NCBI GenBank assembly: GCA_029204225.1
Contig: CM055098.1
Span: forward strand, 24,988,973-25,052,972
Length of the DNA stretch: 64,000 nt
Direction: 5' to 3'
DNA from: Diphasiastrum complanatum
Lineage: Eukaryota; Streptophyta; Lycopodiopsida; Lycopodiales; Lycopodiaceae
The position numbers and the translations under genes were made by a program. The notes beneath the pieces were generated by a model that saw nothing but the letters and a program-made list of their open reading frames with translations, searched no databases and was not told where the DNA came from. Positions 21,787 to 34,300 of the stretch are shown here, piece after piece (within the stretch, counting starts at the first letter, position 1; every line of letters begins with the position of its first letter).

Positions 21787-23365
21787 CTAGTCCTTACGTT
21801 TGAGACTAGGGAAAGGGGTGTTGGGATCAAAAAACAAGGGACCCAAGGAGCGATCCCAATGGAATTCGAGAGTACTAAGGAAAGCATGCTCCTTGGAGTT
21901 GAGCGCCACTTGCCGCATCATGGAATCAACCGATTGGTGGTGCCTGTGATGAAACTGCTCCAAGGCATACTAGAAATTTGTTGGTCCTTCCAAGTTCTGG
22001 AGTTTGGAATGATGGGCCAATTTGGTGGTGCACTGGCATTATCTTGTTTTTCGGGCCATGGGTAGATAGCGGGGGTTCACACGCAGATACCTGGAAATCC
22101 GAAAATATTCGTCCCGAACTTTTTGTCGTCCTTGAAGAGGACATTGCACCATATGTGTTGGGGTGCTAGCTACTCGATGATCTGTTCTTCCTTGCCTTTG
22201 ATTTCAGCTGTGGAGCATGGCAACACAAATCCCCCTCGCATCTAGTCTTCTGGATAAGTGGCCTCGTACTCTTGGATGGATTCTTCAAGAGACTGTGGTT
22301 TCTTACTTAAAGATAGTTCTGTGTCGTGGCTTGGCTTTGTTGTGCGTGAATCACCAAGAGACAGAAGGTTCGGTGTGGCGGCAGCCACAAATGATCTCCC
22401 TCGAGAATGTCGTCAATAGAAAAGGACGCATCAAAGTCAACATTGGCCAGATTTGAGGCTTGGGCGCTGGCTGGTGGGGTGCTTTGAGGAGTGGCAGGAG
22501 GTTCTTTGGTCGCAAGCAAAGCATTAAGCTGTTTTTCTAACTCTATGTTCTGTTTCTCCAACCCAGTAATTACCTCAATGAATAATTGGGTATATTCAAA
22601 ATGTTGAGCTTCAAAATTTTAAACGTCGTATGACAGGTCTGAAATTTGGCTAAGAGCTCATTGTATTTTTCTACGGGGAACAGAGAGGAATTTGGTTGAG
22701 GTGGAACTAAAAGATAGAAATCAATCATTTGTTTTTGGTTGGCGCACATTTTTTCCAGGTTTTGATGATCGCTTCTTTTCCAAGAGTTATATTGATTTGG
22801 TGTGAGGTCCACTGCTTTTCTGCCTGGAGTTGGGCGTCATGGTGTGCCTGTTGCAATGTTGAGGCCAGCTGTTGGTGTGATTGGATGCTAGAACGCATTG
22901 CATCCATTTCTTGTTGCATTGTGTCCATCTGCTTCCTTGCGTGATCCGCTTCTTGTTGCAATTGTTGGTTGTGGAGCTCAAGGACATGTTTAGCTTTCAT
23001 TGCTAACTCTGCTCGGCGATGGTGGTGGAGTCAATCTTGCAACAACCAGTTGAGATCCTTGAGTAGACCGTGCGCATGAGAAAGTGCATTGGCCACTGGG
23101 ACATCAATCTCCTCTGGTGGCTTGCCAAAATCTGGGATTGTGTGGATGGCTCTAGATGGGGTGCTTGAGCTTCTACGTTCTGAGGTGGATTTCTATTGTA
23201 CACATCGAGGGAGTCGGCTCCATCAAGGTATCCCATATAGGTATGCATGGGCGACACTTCCCCTTGATCAAGAATGATAATTTCTTCTCCTTGAGTGTCT
23301 GGAGCCTCTTTGGCAATATCTGCTACCATAGTATCTTTAGACTGATCTTCGATAGTTGTGTGCCT
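21787..23365 (-). pseudogene. Decayed coiled-coil gene, copy B
   Basis: Same layout as 11072-12639: splice-acceptor-like TTTAATAG, a GEEIIILDQGEVSPMHTYMG block, then PEEIDVPVANALSH and a longer Gln-rich coiled coil (QMDTMQQEMDAMRSSIQSHQ, QQLASTLQQAHHDAQLQAE), which in this copy is unbroken for about 90 codons (23000-22725). A second coil (EKQNIELEKQLNALLATKE) precedes a Pro-rich linker and FDASFSIDDI. Stops and frameshifts remain, so it is a pseudogene. This copy keeps a 24 bp stretch near 22905 that copy A lost, so copy B is closer to the ancestor here. Function unknown. Confidence 0.65.
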
Positions 23366-23937
23366 CTATTAAAGAAAATATGGGCCCAAAGAGGGCCCTA
23401 TAAGAAATGCCATGTAGGAGAGAGAAAAATAAATATACATGTAAATGAATGCACCTTAGTTTAGTCACATCAAACTTCACTGGTGCTTAACCATAATTAA
23501 ACTATAATTTTAAATATGCTGAAATATTCCCTCCCAGTAGTTGGGAACACTTAAAAATTTGAATTAGGAGCGATATTTCTGAGCCAAAGCCTACGCCATA
23601 TCTATCTCCAACAGAGTCGTTAGCGCCATCTCTAGCTCTGTTATTGTCATTGTGTCGTTTGTTACTATACTACTGTACTGATGACAAAGCTTTATCACTG
23701 TTCATGTGGATCTGCCACTAGAATATGCTCCGCTCAGGACAAGAAATTCAAAGCAACCCAAATTGTCAACAGGAACATTGTATCCTATTGATCCATGTTC
23801 ATTGCAACATCTAGATATTTTTTTCTTCCAGATACACGTACAAGATTTAGATTAGGTCCCAAATTTTGTGTCAAGCTGAAAGATAAAACCTAAGAAATTT
23901 TGATGTAATGGTAGAAGCCGGAGTATCTTTTTTGCAG

Positions 23938-25069
23938 AATAGTACTAGTTTCAATTCCCATGGTACAGTTTTTGTTGTTAGTCCATTTTTCATGGGAGCG
24001 ATAAAGGCGAAAGAAGCCAATTTTGAGAAGGATGTATATTTTATCGAATGTAGTCCAGGGCAAAATTTTATTTGATTCCATATGAAAATAAGTAGGGATT
24101 GCTCTTTTGTTTTTTTTGCTTTGATCTGGATTGTTGCATGCTTCATTGCTTTAATAAGGAATTCTTTCATAAATATGGATTTATTGATATTTGTATTTTG
24201 GTTGTTACAGTCGACATTGGAGCCTGAACATTCTTTCTATAAAGATAAATAAGGAGGGAGTATCAAATTTTCTATGTGCAAAATTAAACTCAGCTGCAAA
24301 TACACATAGAGAATTTGATTCTCTACTTCATGATGTCGTTTGGAAAATAATGACAATGGCAACTTCAATTGGAGAGATAACCATTAGATCTCTAAAGGTC
24401 TATTCAATTTATCTCTGATATGCATGTATTTATTTTTTAATTCAAATCTATCGTCATAGCATAAATAGAATTTCTATCATAATATTACTACTAATTTTTG
24501 TTCTTTATATGCAGTGTGTACAACAAAACGACGCTTTTAGTTGTGCATGGTTCGTCATGTACAATACGAAGCTATTTTTTAAGTGGTATAATTTACAAGT
24601 GGATGTAGATATTGAAAAGGTGATATTTTGTTCATTTGTAGTTCCTTTCATTTTTATTCACATTTTTTTACTATCTTTGTTTGTAATTTGCTGATTCTCA
24701 TGTTTTGTGATGATAGTTCACTCTTGAGCCATATACTCTTGATGATGTATATAGATTTCGGCAAGAGTTATCAGAATCTATGCCCAGTACGATGTAAACG
24801 TTGCACTTGGGATCAAGGGCCCTCAAAAGGAAGCTGCTCCTGTCTTAACAGCCTTTTAGGTTGCTCAGGATGTAGATCTTATTTTATATGATCAAAAAGG
24901 AATAAAAGTCCTTTCTAATATAGGGGAAGGCAATATTATAGCAGAGAGTCCTCTTGTCTTAAAAGGCATTGAGGCCTTTCTCGAAACAGAGGAGGGCGAG
25001 ATTATAGGAGTTCTTCCCTTATCAGTTCCTAATACTGATAAAGAAAATATAGAAAGATTGATTGAATAG
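23938..25069 (+). pseudogene. ULP1/SENP-like cysteine protease, exons, copy B
   Basis: Exons at 23938-24059, 24211-24397, 24515-24619 and 24717-25069 match copy A with all splice sites conserved, including the GC donor after CCAGG. The HWSLNIL and QQNDAFSCAWFV boxes are intact as sequence. It differs by a one-base deletion near 24769 in the last exon (GTTATCAGAATC versus GTTGATCAAAATC), which shifts the frame, and by a few substitutions. It shares with copy A the Asn in place of the catalytic Asp and the TAG before VAQDVDLI, so those changes predate the duplication. Probably non-functional. Confidence 0.68.
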
Positions 25070-25217
25070 AGATCTATTTGTAAATAAAGATACATCAAAA
25101 AAAAAAGATACAATCATTTTACATGTAAACAACCCATTTATGGGTTTTTTTTATTGATATTAATATAGATTCTTACAATCAGGCTGTGTCCATAGTGTAA
25201 TACTGGAATGCAATTTT

Positions 25218-25733
25218 CTATATTGATAAAAAGACATGATGATTGGCATGTATTTGTTGATAGTGAATCTCAATGCTTTTCCATAAGTTGGATTGTTTTG
25301 CCAATATCTCTGCATTTGATCTCGAGCTCATGTCTTTTACATACCTGCATAAAACTAATACAAAGTTAGTTACAATTAGTACAGAAATTGTGTTAGAAAG
25401 TTTTGATTGAAACTATTCATAAAAGATCGAGTGTTTACAGTTACTTACGAGTTTACCATTGAGAATGAATATGAAGTCTGAAAGTACATCATCTTGTAGG
25501 AGCAATAGTTCCCACCTGATGTAGTTTAGACTCCAATCTTCTTCCACCTCAACACACGTCAAAACGACATTATTATATATAATTCCAATATTTTTTTGTT
25601 TTGAATGTCCACTGGCTTCCAAATCTTGATCGAGTGGCACCCATTTACCTTTATTTTTTTTCCATCTTCGATAATGGAAGCATAAGCTCAACATTTGTTT
25701 TTCAATTTGGTAACGGAAGCACGTGGAAGACAT
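25218..25733 (-). pseudogene. Unidentified minus-strand gene, two exons
   Basis: A 106-codon frame (25733-25413) contains KGKWVPLDQDLEASGHSKQ, CVEVEEDWSLNYIRWELLLL and DDVLSDFIFILNGKL. Right after NGKL is a good donor (CTCGTAAGTAAC). A 3' splice site (TTTTATGCAG) at 25345 leads to the short exon also present in copy A (14491-14617). The EVEEDWSLN motif recurs at 5742-5801, so this is a dispersed family. It lies tail to tail with the ULP1-like gene. No family assigned. Phase across the intron is ambiguous. Confidence 0.45.
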
Positions 25734-25971
25734 TTTAATTCTGCATTCTATTTCTCCATCTGGTCTTTTGTCCTAGCCTTCATCCATAAATTCAGATAAT
25801 AAACTATTTGATAAATTTTTGCATACAAAACATCGTTGGGGTTCTGTATATATTGACACTTGAAAAGAAATCCATAAATATATTCAAGGAAATAAACCAA
25901 CTCAATCTGACTGTTTTTATTCCCATGCTCATATTTAATTTTATATCATTATATATCTCGCAACGAAATGA

Positions 25972-26224
25972 TTATGAAACTGTAGCATCTGGTGCAATCC
26001 ATTCATCACTTTCAAAACTAGGTAATGGAATTGGTACTATTTGTCCAAAATTTTCTTTTGTATCAGGAATGTACATTGATTCATAAAAAAGATCCCACTA
26101 TCAACTAGATCTTTTGCAGTTCTACCTCGATATTGCAGTTGACCAATATCAGTGTGAATAACATCTAACACACCTGCTAAAGATCCACTCGGCTCCCATT
26201 CATTTATGTTGGATGGATATAAAT
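25972..26224 (-). pseudogene. Probable upstream exon of the same minus-strand gene
   Basis: After a 3' splice-like TTTTCTATTGCAG the minus strand reads LYPSNINEWEPSGSLAGVLD and IGQLQYRGRTAKDLVDSG. Following a one-base frameshift it reads YIPDTKENFGQIVPIPLPSF and ESDEWIAPDATVS to a stop. The composition is clearly protein-like, unlike the surrounding AT-rich DNA. No family recognised. Confidence 0.4.
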
Positions 26225-26961
26225 CTGCAATAGAAAAATGATCAGATTGGCAAGTTTACTATTATATATTTATGAATGACAAAAATCAAAGTATTAAAAA
26301 TATCAATACTCACAGTTGTTTTTTTTATGATCCTGACAGTTGAATCCTTGCACATTTATCTCTGAATGCATATATACATGTTAGACTAGAATTTCAAAAA
26401 TAGATTTTCCTCCTGATGATGTTCTGAAATCCAAAATTTTGGCCTTCCAATAAGATCGAAATGATAGTTTTGACCTTTTCTTTTCTCAAAATGCTCCTCT
26501 TGATGATGGATGCATCAAAACCCAAGAGTTTTTTGAATATTTTCTTGGCACCCATAATCCATTATCATCTGTCTCGTTGAATAGAAGCATAGAGTCAATT
26601 GAGGAGCACGGGCTTCCTTGATGGCTCCATTCGTAATTTGCATGCAAAAATCTGAAACAATGAACTATGAATCTAAAAGTTTGCATAGACAAAAATCCAT
26701 GAATCTGAGAAAATGTGTTGACAAAAATTTGAAACAGTGATCTATTTGGTGCCACAAATTAACTCTGGTTAACCCTGTTAACCATGATTTGACAATGCAT
26801 ATACATTAATGGCACATTGATTTTCTCATCTCAACCATTTGCCATATTCATTCTCAATATTCTTGGGTCTCTTCGGGCAGTGATGCGCTGGAAGGGCAGG
26901 CCTCATCAACCAATAAGAAAAAAAATAAAAAAGCATCTTTTTCAAAGGCCCTTTTTGGGCT
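26225..26961. other. Intron or spacer, nothing recognised
   Basis: AT-rich, no convincing exon. An 89-codon minus frame at 26486-26755 is low in conserved features and not supported. Confidence 0.35.
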
Positions 26962-28050
26962 CTAAGTTTCTTTAATGGGTGGTGAGTTGATCTCTATTGG
27001 AATCTGGGGTAGAGGGAGAAGCTTAAAAGATGGCCTCCACTTGAGTAGCTCCTGTAGTTGGCTACTATGCCTTGAAGGGCTAGTTGGAATAGTCGTTACT
27101 GTTGGTTGTGATGATGCTTCATCCATTAGTATGGATTCCAATTGCATGGAAAAAGGATGTTTGGGCGAGTTGGGTGCGGCTTGGATTGCTGCTTGTGCCG
27201 AAAGGTGTTGGACTGCTTGCTGCCAGTCCTTATCTTCTGGCGTGGACTTCTTAGATTTTGTCTTAGAAGACGTGGCCTCAATGGGAGATTCTGCTGGAAA
27301 GTCCGTTGAAGGGTCAAGTAAATCGCCCGCTTGGTGTATTGCTAGTTGAGTGAGAAGTGGTCCCACTATAGTCTACTTCTTTGGAGAGAGAAGGGTCTTA
27401 AAAATTTCTTCTTGGACTAGCCCAATTGTAGTTGTATCCATCTGCCTCAGTAATAGCAGCTAGTAGGTACATAAAGAAGGCCATTAAAATGTGAGCCTTC
27501 CTTGACCCTGCCACCTCAAAAAAGCTGACTACGAAGGTAGCAGCTCCTTGAAGAACTTCATCAACGATGGCTTCAAGTAATAGGCCATCATTCGTGCGCA
27601 TTTCCTTTTTAGTAATGTCCATATACTTTTCGACTTTCACGGCCCTTGTCTTGTGTGTCGACATGCACCTTGGCCCGTCAGGAATGCCAATTGTCATAAG
27701 AGCTTCTATGCCAATGAGACGGTGTGTGTCACTTGGTTTAGCCTGTACTTGAGGCTCGGAATATCCTGAACGATTGAGCGGAATGCATACTCCACAATGA
27801 TTGTAAATTGGCGTACAACAGGAGAATAGTTTTGAGATCCGTAGGTCTTCAATAGTGGCTCCCCTGATTTCCACCATTTTCGTGCCTCGTAGGGTTTTGG
27901 CACTAGGAGGAGTTCTGGTATGGTCGGCTTTTCCTTCATCATTTCATCATCCGATGCGTGTGGGGTAAGATCTTCCCCACAATGAAATCTGGGTCCAACT
28001 CTTGTGTGAGTTTGAGCTTTTTGACTAGTCATGTAGGATCGATTATGGCT
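26962..28050 (-). pseudogene. Decayed unknown protein gene, three frames
   Basis: Three overlapping minus frames (28032-27706, 27877-27398, 27366-26962) follow one another and appear to be one protein broken by frameshifts. The first part has KEKPTIPELLLVPKPYEARK and VRQFTIIVEYAFRSIVQDIP. The second has IEALMTIGIPDGPRCMSTHK, a KVEKYMDITKKEMRTNDGLL segment and a hydrophobic stretch (FFMYLLAAITEADGYNYNW). The third is Ser/Pro/Gln-rich. A lysine-rich start (KMVKEDKDKGKAIIDP) may lie at about 28090-28035, just inside the block that copy A retains. I do not recognise the family. The layout (ordered part, then Ser/Pro-rich tail) would suit a retroelement Gag-like or plant-specific ORF. Confidence 0.5.
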
Positions 28051-28057
28051 TTGCCTT

Positions 28058-28976
28058 TGTCCTTATCCTCCTTCACCATCTTGGCAAGTTTAATCCCAAA
28101 AAGTGCTTAAATTTTCCGAAATAGTAAGTTCAAAAGTGAAAAGGAGCAATAAAAGTTGCTAAATCTAGTAGGTGAGCTTTGAGAATGAATGGATGGCCTT
28201 TGTGACTGCTGCATTGTGCTATGGAGATGCTGGAAAATTTCTAGAAAATTTCGGCAGCATGTTTGTAGCAAGTGTGAGTTTTGAATGGATCCCAAATCCT
28301 TATATAGACACCCCCCCCTCCAAATTTGGGGAACCAAGATGTTAGATATCTTATCGACTAAAAAAGACATTCTAAGATCAATGGTGAGATAGGCAAACCA
28401 AGATCAGGTCATTCACAAGTGTGGGAATTCAAAACAATACTAAAAATGGCCAAAAAACTTAGTTCAACTCAAAAAATCACTAAATCTCTATATTTGGGAG
28501 TTTGGTTGGGGATCTTGGCTTGCCGGTTTGACAGTAGTTTAGCATGGAAACATGTGCAAAATACTAAAGGGGCAAACCATGATATCATTTTCACATGTGT
28601 GGAGAGCCTGTTTAGTGATTTTTAAAGAATGGGTTCCCAACAAAAACTGGCTAGTACTCTTGGTTCGCCTGATGCATTGTTGATAGAGCATAACATGAGG
28701 AGTCTACTGTGAAGAGGGCGAGCCAACATCTCAAAAAGACAAGCCTATAGGTGGGTTTAAGTGATTTTTACTATTTTTTGTCTACAGGATTGGGATTTAG
28801 GGTTCATGGATCCCCTGACTCAATTTAGACTTATCAAGATTTGTTCTAGCCATTGTCAAATAGGAGAACCAAGACAATGAAAATTGGGAGAGAGATTGAG
28901 TTTTTTGTCTCCGCTATAACTTGTGCTATTCTACTTGGCTGAATAGTGAAGGGTTTGGAACTGTTCAGATCATTGG
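28058..28976 (-). repeat. Duplicated promoter- or LTR-like block, copy B
   Basis: Counterpart of 14691-15607, in what looks like the original context upstream of the decayed gene ending at 26962. The minus-strand TATATAAG is at 28299-28306. The right end joins abruptly to gypsy RT at 28978. Confidence 0.7.
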
Positions 28977-28978
28977 CG

Positions 28979-29630
28979 CTGAAGCCTCGCGGAGCAGGTG
29001 GGAAAATCTTTCTTTTTCTCACCTGGTTGGGTCAACACGATCCCTATTGCATACTTAGATGCATCCGTGTGCACGTGAAATTTGATGCTCCAATTTGGAG
29101 ACCGTAGGATTGGGGTGGTCACCATGGCTTGCTTAATCTTCTCGAAGGCGTCTAGGGCTTCTTGTATCCACTTAGGTTCAACAGTGAGGCAGTAGAGTGG
29201 CAAGGCCAATAATGCATATAGTAATATAAAACATCTATAATAATTGGCATGGCCCATAAGGGTATAGACATCACGCACTGTTTTGGGCAAGGTCATCTCA
29301 ATTATTACTTTGATCTTATTTGGATCAGTGGCAATTCCATATTGCGATATGATATGTCCTAGCACGATGCCATGGGTTACCCATATTGGCATTTGGCTGG
29401 GTTAAGGGAAATGCCATATCTTCGACATTGTTGCAGAACTCATTCTAGACGATTTAAGTGATACCTACAGGCTGAATGTACACACAAATCATCAAGGAAT
29501 ACTTCTAAGAATTTTTGAAGAAGCTCCTTGAAGGCATGTTGCTACGATCTGTACCTAGTGGCATACTTTGGCTAACTTTAGCTAGGGTCATCCTAACAGA
29601 TTTCGGTAAGATGAGGTTGTTTTTGGAAGA
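28979..29630 (-). pseudogene. Ty3/gypsy RT fragment, copy 2
   Basis: Carries the RT end with the FLDDL box, the same NRLE-stop and the same one-base deletion before WVTHGIVLGHIISQYGIA as copy 1, then the RNase H start to HTDASKYAIGIVL. It is cut at the left at the join with the duplicated block. Nearly identical to 17845-18480. Confidence 0.87.
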
Positions 29631-29631
29631 T

Positions 29632-29812
29632 CTAAGACAAATTTGGACTCACCACTAAAAAGTTATGCCATTTTTAGTATGGAATCAAAATGTGGACTCA
29701 AAAAGTTACGTTACGTAGATTTCAAATTTGAGTGTTTTGATTTGTCCATGTGTAAGAAAAATTTGAGAAAAAATATAATAAAAAATTTTACAAAGGGTAT
29801 TTTTTGGATTTA
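29632..29812. repeat. Hairpin-family repeat, partial copy
   Basis: Same joint sequence as 18480-18657, between gypsy RT and copia protease. Confidence 0.75.
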
Positions 29813-30588
29813 GAACTCCTCTAATGGCCATAATTCTTCTTGGGTGAGCTCCTCCCTTGCCATGTTCACACTTCCAACCATCACATTAGCATCCAATTTG
29901 AATAACCTCCCTTGCTTGAAACCACTAGCAATACATTTTTCATCTTTCAAGATAGAACATGCTCCATGCTTGAAATGTACATCTAATCCACTATCCATAA
30001 GTTGTCCTGCACTCAACAAGTTCTTTGTGATTGAAGGTACATAAAGAATATTGTCTAGATCTACTTTTTTAGATGTTCCTAGACATAAAGGAATGGATCC
30101 AACACCTACAATCTCACATTCTTGATCACTTGTAGTGAAGATAAATCTCTTAGAACTATTGTAAGAAAGTAGATTAGAAAAGTAATCTTTCTGGTGAGTC
30201 ATGTGAGAGCTTGCCCCACTATCAATCTACCAACTGTCTTGATTAGATGTTTGTGGTGAGGATACCATCAAAGATAGATTGCCTTCTTCCTTCTCCTCAA
30301 GCACAAGATTGCTTTGATTATCCTTCTCTTGGGCATTCTTCTTCTTGTAGCACTCGGATGCAAAATGTCCCTTTTCTTCACAAAAGAAACACTTTAGCTT
30401 CTTCTTGTCCTTCTTGCTCTTGCCTTTAAAACTTGATGCTCCATCTTTGTTCTCCATCTCCATCTCTTGAGTCTTTTTGGATGGAAACTTCTTCTTCTTG
30501 CCTTTCAAAGAAAAGTTAGCTTTTTCATCACCATCATTCAAACTCATCCTACTTTTGATATGAAGCATTCTACTAACAAGCACACTTT
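29810..30588 (-). pseudogene. Ty1/copia gag-protease remnant, copy 2
   Basis: Protease frame from 30202 (MTHQKDYFSNLLSYNSS ... NLLSAGQLMDSGLDVHFKHG) and the CCHC knuckle frame above it (CFFCEEKGHFASEC, 30583-30227). The TAG just before IDSGASS is shared with copy 1, but the extra stop in THQKD is not, so this copy is slightly less decayed there. Almost all of gag upstream of the knuckle is deleted: sequence jumps from ACACTTTAAA to the leader at about 30590. Confidence 0.85.
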
Positions 30589-30903
30589 AAATACACTCAA
30601 AAAATCAGAGAACTAATCAAGGGATTAGATTCACTATAAAAATGCTTGATTTTGCACCAAAAATCACTCAAATTGGGTATATGAGTCAAATTCTACACAT
30701 TTTTGAAATTTCTCAGTGAAAACCAGAGTTGTATGGCCTCACACGTGTGTCCTACAGCCCACAACAAGATCTGGACCAAAAAGTTTGAGGATAATCATCA
30801 AATCCAACTCGCTACACAAAATTTGACTAGTTTCCTAAAAACTGCTAATTTTGGCTTTGATTTGGATTAACCCTATCAATTTCAACAAAACCTCTTGTAC
30901 TTG

Positions 30904-30915
30904 GCTCTGATACCA
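30904..30915 (-). promoter_or_regulatory. Primer-binding site, initiator-Met tRNA
   Basis: The plus strand reads GCTCTGATACCA, i.e. TGGTATCAGAGC on the minus strand, the classic plant LTR-retrotransposon PBS. It sits between the copia leader (30590-30903) and an LTR starting TGTGC at 30916, fixing the element's orientation as minus. Confidence 0.9.
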
Positions 30916-31378
30916 TGTGCAAAAAGTACAAAAAGGACCAAGAGTGGATCCTAATCTGATCTTCAAGAGGGATTGGTTGTCAGATTACTTGATCTATCAA
31001 TCTACTTCAGATTAAGATCAATCTAGATCAATTCTAGACACAAAATCCTAACAAGAACAATCAGTAATTGAAGGTAAGTGTACTTTCTGGTTTCACACGT
31101 GTGAAACATTGTCTGAGTACGGACTCCAACCTGAAAATCAAGTACACATTGATAGAACCTCAAAACAATCAAAACAAATGTAGACAAATGGAGAGAATCA
31201 TTCAAAATTGCTTCCAAATCCAAGGTTGGTGTCTCACATTGATTATCGCCAAATAAGCCGCTATATATACACTTCTTGGAGCTCGAGGTACTGATCATGC
31301 ATCAGATCTCACACGTGTGAGGATGCAATTTAACACTTGGATCAAAACTTCCCATTTTGGCATTTTTGGTCTATTTTC
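30916..31378 (-). repeat. Copia LTR, minus orientation (5' LTR), truncated
   Basis: Directly abuts the PBS, so it is the 5' LTR of the minus-strand copia at 29810-30588. Matches 15867-16365 with scattered differences. The distal (U3) part is missing and replaced by gypsy integrase from about 31379. Confidence 0.8.
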
Positions 31379-34300
31379 CTACAATGGGAAGTAAGTGGTA
31401 ATAGCGCCTTAGCCGACTACCATTTACCAGGGTGGGTAAAAGGTCACCTCCCAGTGTGGCCAATTGAACTGCGCCACTCTCGAATATTTTCATTACTTGA
31501 TAGGGTCCAAGGCCGGAAAATTTCAATTTGTTTTTCATGACCTTGCTCTGATACATCAATGCTAGGTCACCTTTGTGTAAGTCCTTTTGTTTTAGGACAT
31601 GGTCATGCCACCCACTTCGTAAAATAATCTGTCGCCACTATAATATATCGGGCTTGATTTCCTCTAGCGGCTGGGTGGATAGGACCAACATAATCTAGGC
31701 CCCATTTTTCAAAAGGATTTTCTGCTATGATAGGCTTTAGAGGCATAATCCCATATTTTCTTGGTTGTGTGGCTCTTTGGCAAACATCACAGTGTTTCAC
31801 AAAGGTTGCCACATCACGGTGTAGGGTAGGCCACCAAAATCCTTCTTGGAGGACCTTTTGAGTAGTAGCGTCAGCTGCCAAGTGACCACCACCAATTCCT
31901 TCATGAGTTGTACTGATAATAGGTCTTATTTCATGGTCCAGTAGGCATCTTCAAAGGATATGGTCTATTCCCATTCAATAAAGTTGTCCAGCTATCAAGC
32001 TATACAGGGCAGTTTTTATTATCAACTTTCGTTGATCTATGGAAGGTAGTGAAGGATCAGGTTGTCCCCTCACAAGATACTCAACTATATCGGTAGCCCA
32101 TTCTGGAACTACATCATCATAACAAATATGAGCATCTAGGAGTTCATCATCAACTCCCACTTCTTCTTGACGTGTCGTCAATCTAGAAAGGTGGTCAGCC
32201 AAGTAATGTTGTTTTCCAGTCCTAACCACTATCCGAAATTCAAACTCTTGAAGTTGTAAAAGCCACTAATCCAGCCGTCGTATAAGGTCGATTTACTAGG
32301 TATAACAATGGTTGATGGTCAACATCAAAGGCAAAAGGGTTAGCCAAAAGGTAATGTCAAAATTTTTTAATGCTAAAAATCATGGCAAGAGCCTCCCACT
32401 CGGTGGTAGTATAGTTAACTTCAGCTTCAATGAGCTGAAGGCTCGCAAAGCAGATGGAAAAATCTTTCTTTTTCTAACCTGGTTGGGTCAACATGATCCC
32501 TATTGCATACTTAGATGCATCTGTGTGCACGTGAAATTTGATGCTCCAATTTGGAGACCGTAGGATTGGGGCTGTGACCATGGCATAATGCATATAGTAA
32601 TATAAAACATCTATAATAATTGGCATGGCCCATAAGGGTATAGACATCACGCACTGTTTTGGGCAAGGTCATCTCAATTATTACTTTGATCTTATTTGGA
32701 TCAGTGGCAATTCCATATTGCGATATGATATGTCCTAGCACGATGCCATGTGTTATCCATATTGGCATTTGGCTGGGTTAAGGGAAATGCCATATCTTCG
32801 ACATTGTTGCAGAACTCATTCTAGATGATTTAAGTGATACCTACAGGCTGAATGTACACACAAATCATCAAGGAATACTTCTAAGAATTTCTGAAGAAGC
32901 TCCTTGAAGGCATGTTGCTACGATCTGTACCTAGTGGCATACTTTGGCTAACTTTAGCCAGGGTCATCCTAACAGAAGTCGGTAAGATGAGGTTGTTTTT
33001 GGAAGATCTAAGACTGTGAAGTTAATGACAAAGCAAAGATCAGAGACCTTCACATATACATTTTTGATAATTCCCATGGGTTTGACACATCTCTGATTAG
33101 CAAGTTTTATAGAAAAACCTGCGGGCTTTAAGGCACTCAGCCCCCACTCTCGATATATGTGTGATGACATGATGTTTACACCTGAACCACCGTCAATAAC
33201 AATAGCTACTGAAGGGAGGTTCTTGTGTTGAACAGGTAGGGTAACATTACTTTTCTCATTTTCCCAAGTAGCACCAATGGCCATTACAAACTGGTCATCA
33301 TCACTCTCTCCATTCATGGAGGGTCCTGTAGGTGTATTACTATCTCCTAACAAGACGGTTAAGGCTCGGCGTAGGGGTTTGAAATTCTTCAAAACATCAC
33401 CTAAGTGCAGGGTGACATGACTGGACAATAAAGCAGTTAAGGCTTCGGTCCCACTCCCTTATGGTTCTAGGGAGGCAAAGGGTTCTTCTTCAAACTCCAG
33501 TTGGATAAGCCCTTCCTGGTTCATGGTTGAGGTAGGAGCATTCATAGCTTGGTCCGAGTGTACAGGTGAATCCATAGGTTCTATTGGCCGATTGAGATCA
33601 CAAATAGGGGCCTTAGCTTGCTCCTCTTGTATCTATTTTTTTACCTTGCTACAACAATATTTTTCTTTTTGTGGGTTGGGATACTCTCCTGGTCCAGTGA
33701 ATTGAGTGAAATGGCTTATAGTATGGGGTTGACTATGCTCCTCGTTCAAAATTCTCTCTACCACTGGGGACTCTTTCAAGTGTTGGGTACATGTCTGAAC
33801 GTAGACAGGGGCTTCTAATTTTGTGGATTTTGCTCTCCTGTCATGTACAATAGTTGCAAGGTTGATAGGTGCGTCAACTTGTGGCTCTACTGGTCGGGAT
33901 GGGCAATCTTTATAGCAATGGCCATGGCCACATTCTCTACAGATAGTTGTGTAAGTGCCTTTATATGGGCACTCAACGATGTGGTGGTTCTCTCCACAGC
34001 CATAACATTGCATAGGTGCTATATTTCCATAGACACGTTGTTGTGTGGTAAATAAAGGATAAATAGAAGCTTCAGTTCCATCTGAGTAAAAACAGGGGAA
34101 CCCTTGATCCTCAGACATATAGACATTCTCGAGGCTGAACTCTAGCTGAGATTGAGGATCATGACTTGTGGCAGCAAGGTTTGCTGGGATGATTTGACGG
34201 TCCATCTGAGTCCCAGGCTATCGCACTACTAAGGCTGGTGCTATATTATTCGGTCCAGGTAGTGCTAAGCATTGTTGGCGTGCTTGTTGGAATGTGGGCC

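Larger units (their letters stand above)
20629..25414 (+). repeat. Duplicated unit, copy B
   Basis: Direct repeat of 9918-14690 at an offset of about 10.71-10.73 kb. The left boundary is again preceded by ACAACATG, here inside copia/other repeat sequence. Beyond 25414 copy B continues into 2.6 kb of minus-strand exon-like sequence absent from copy A, then rejoins homology at 28058. Confidence 0.93.
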
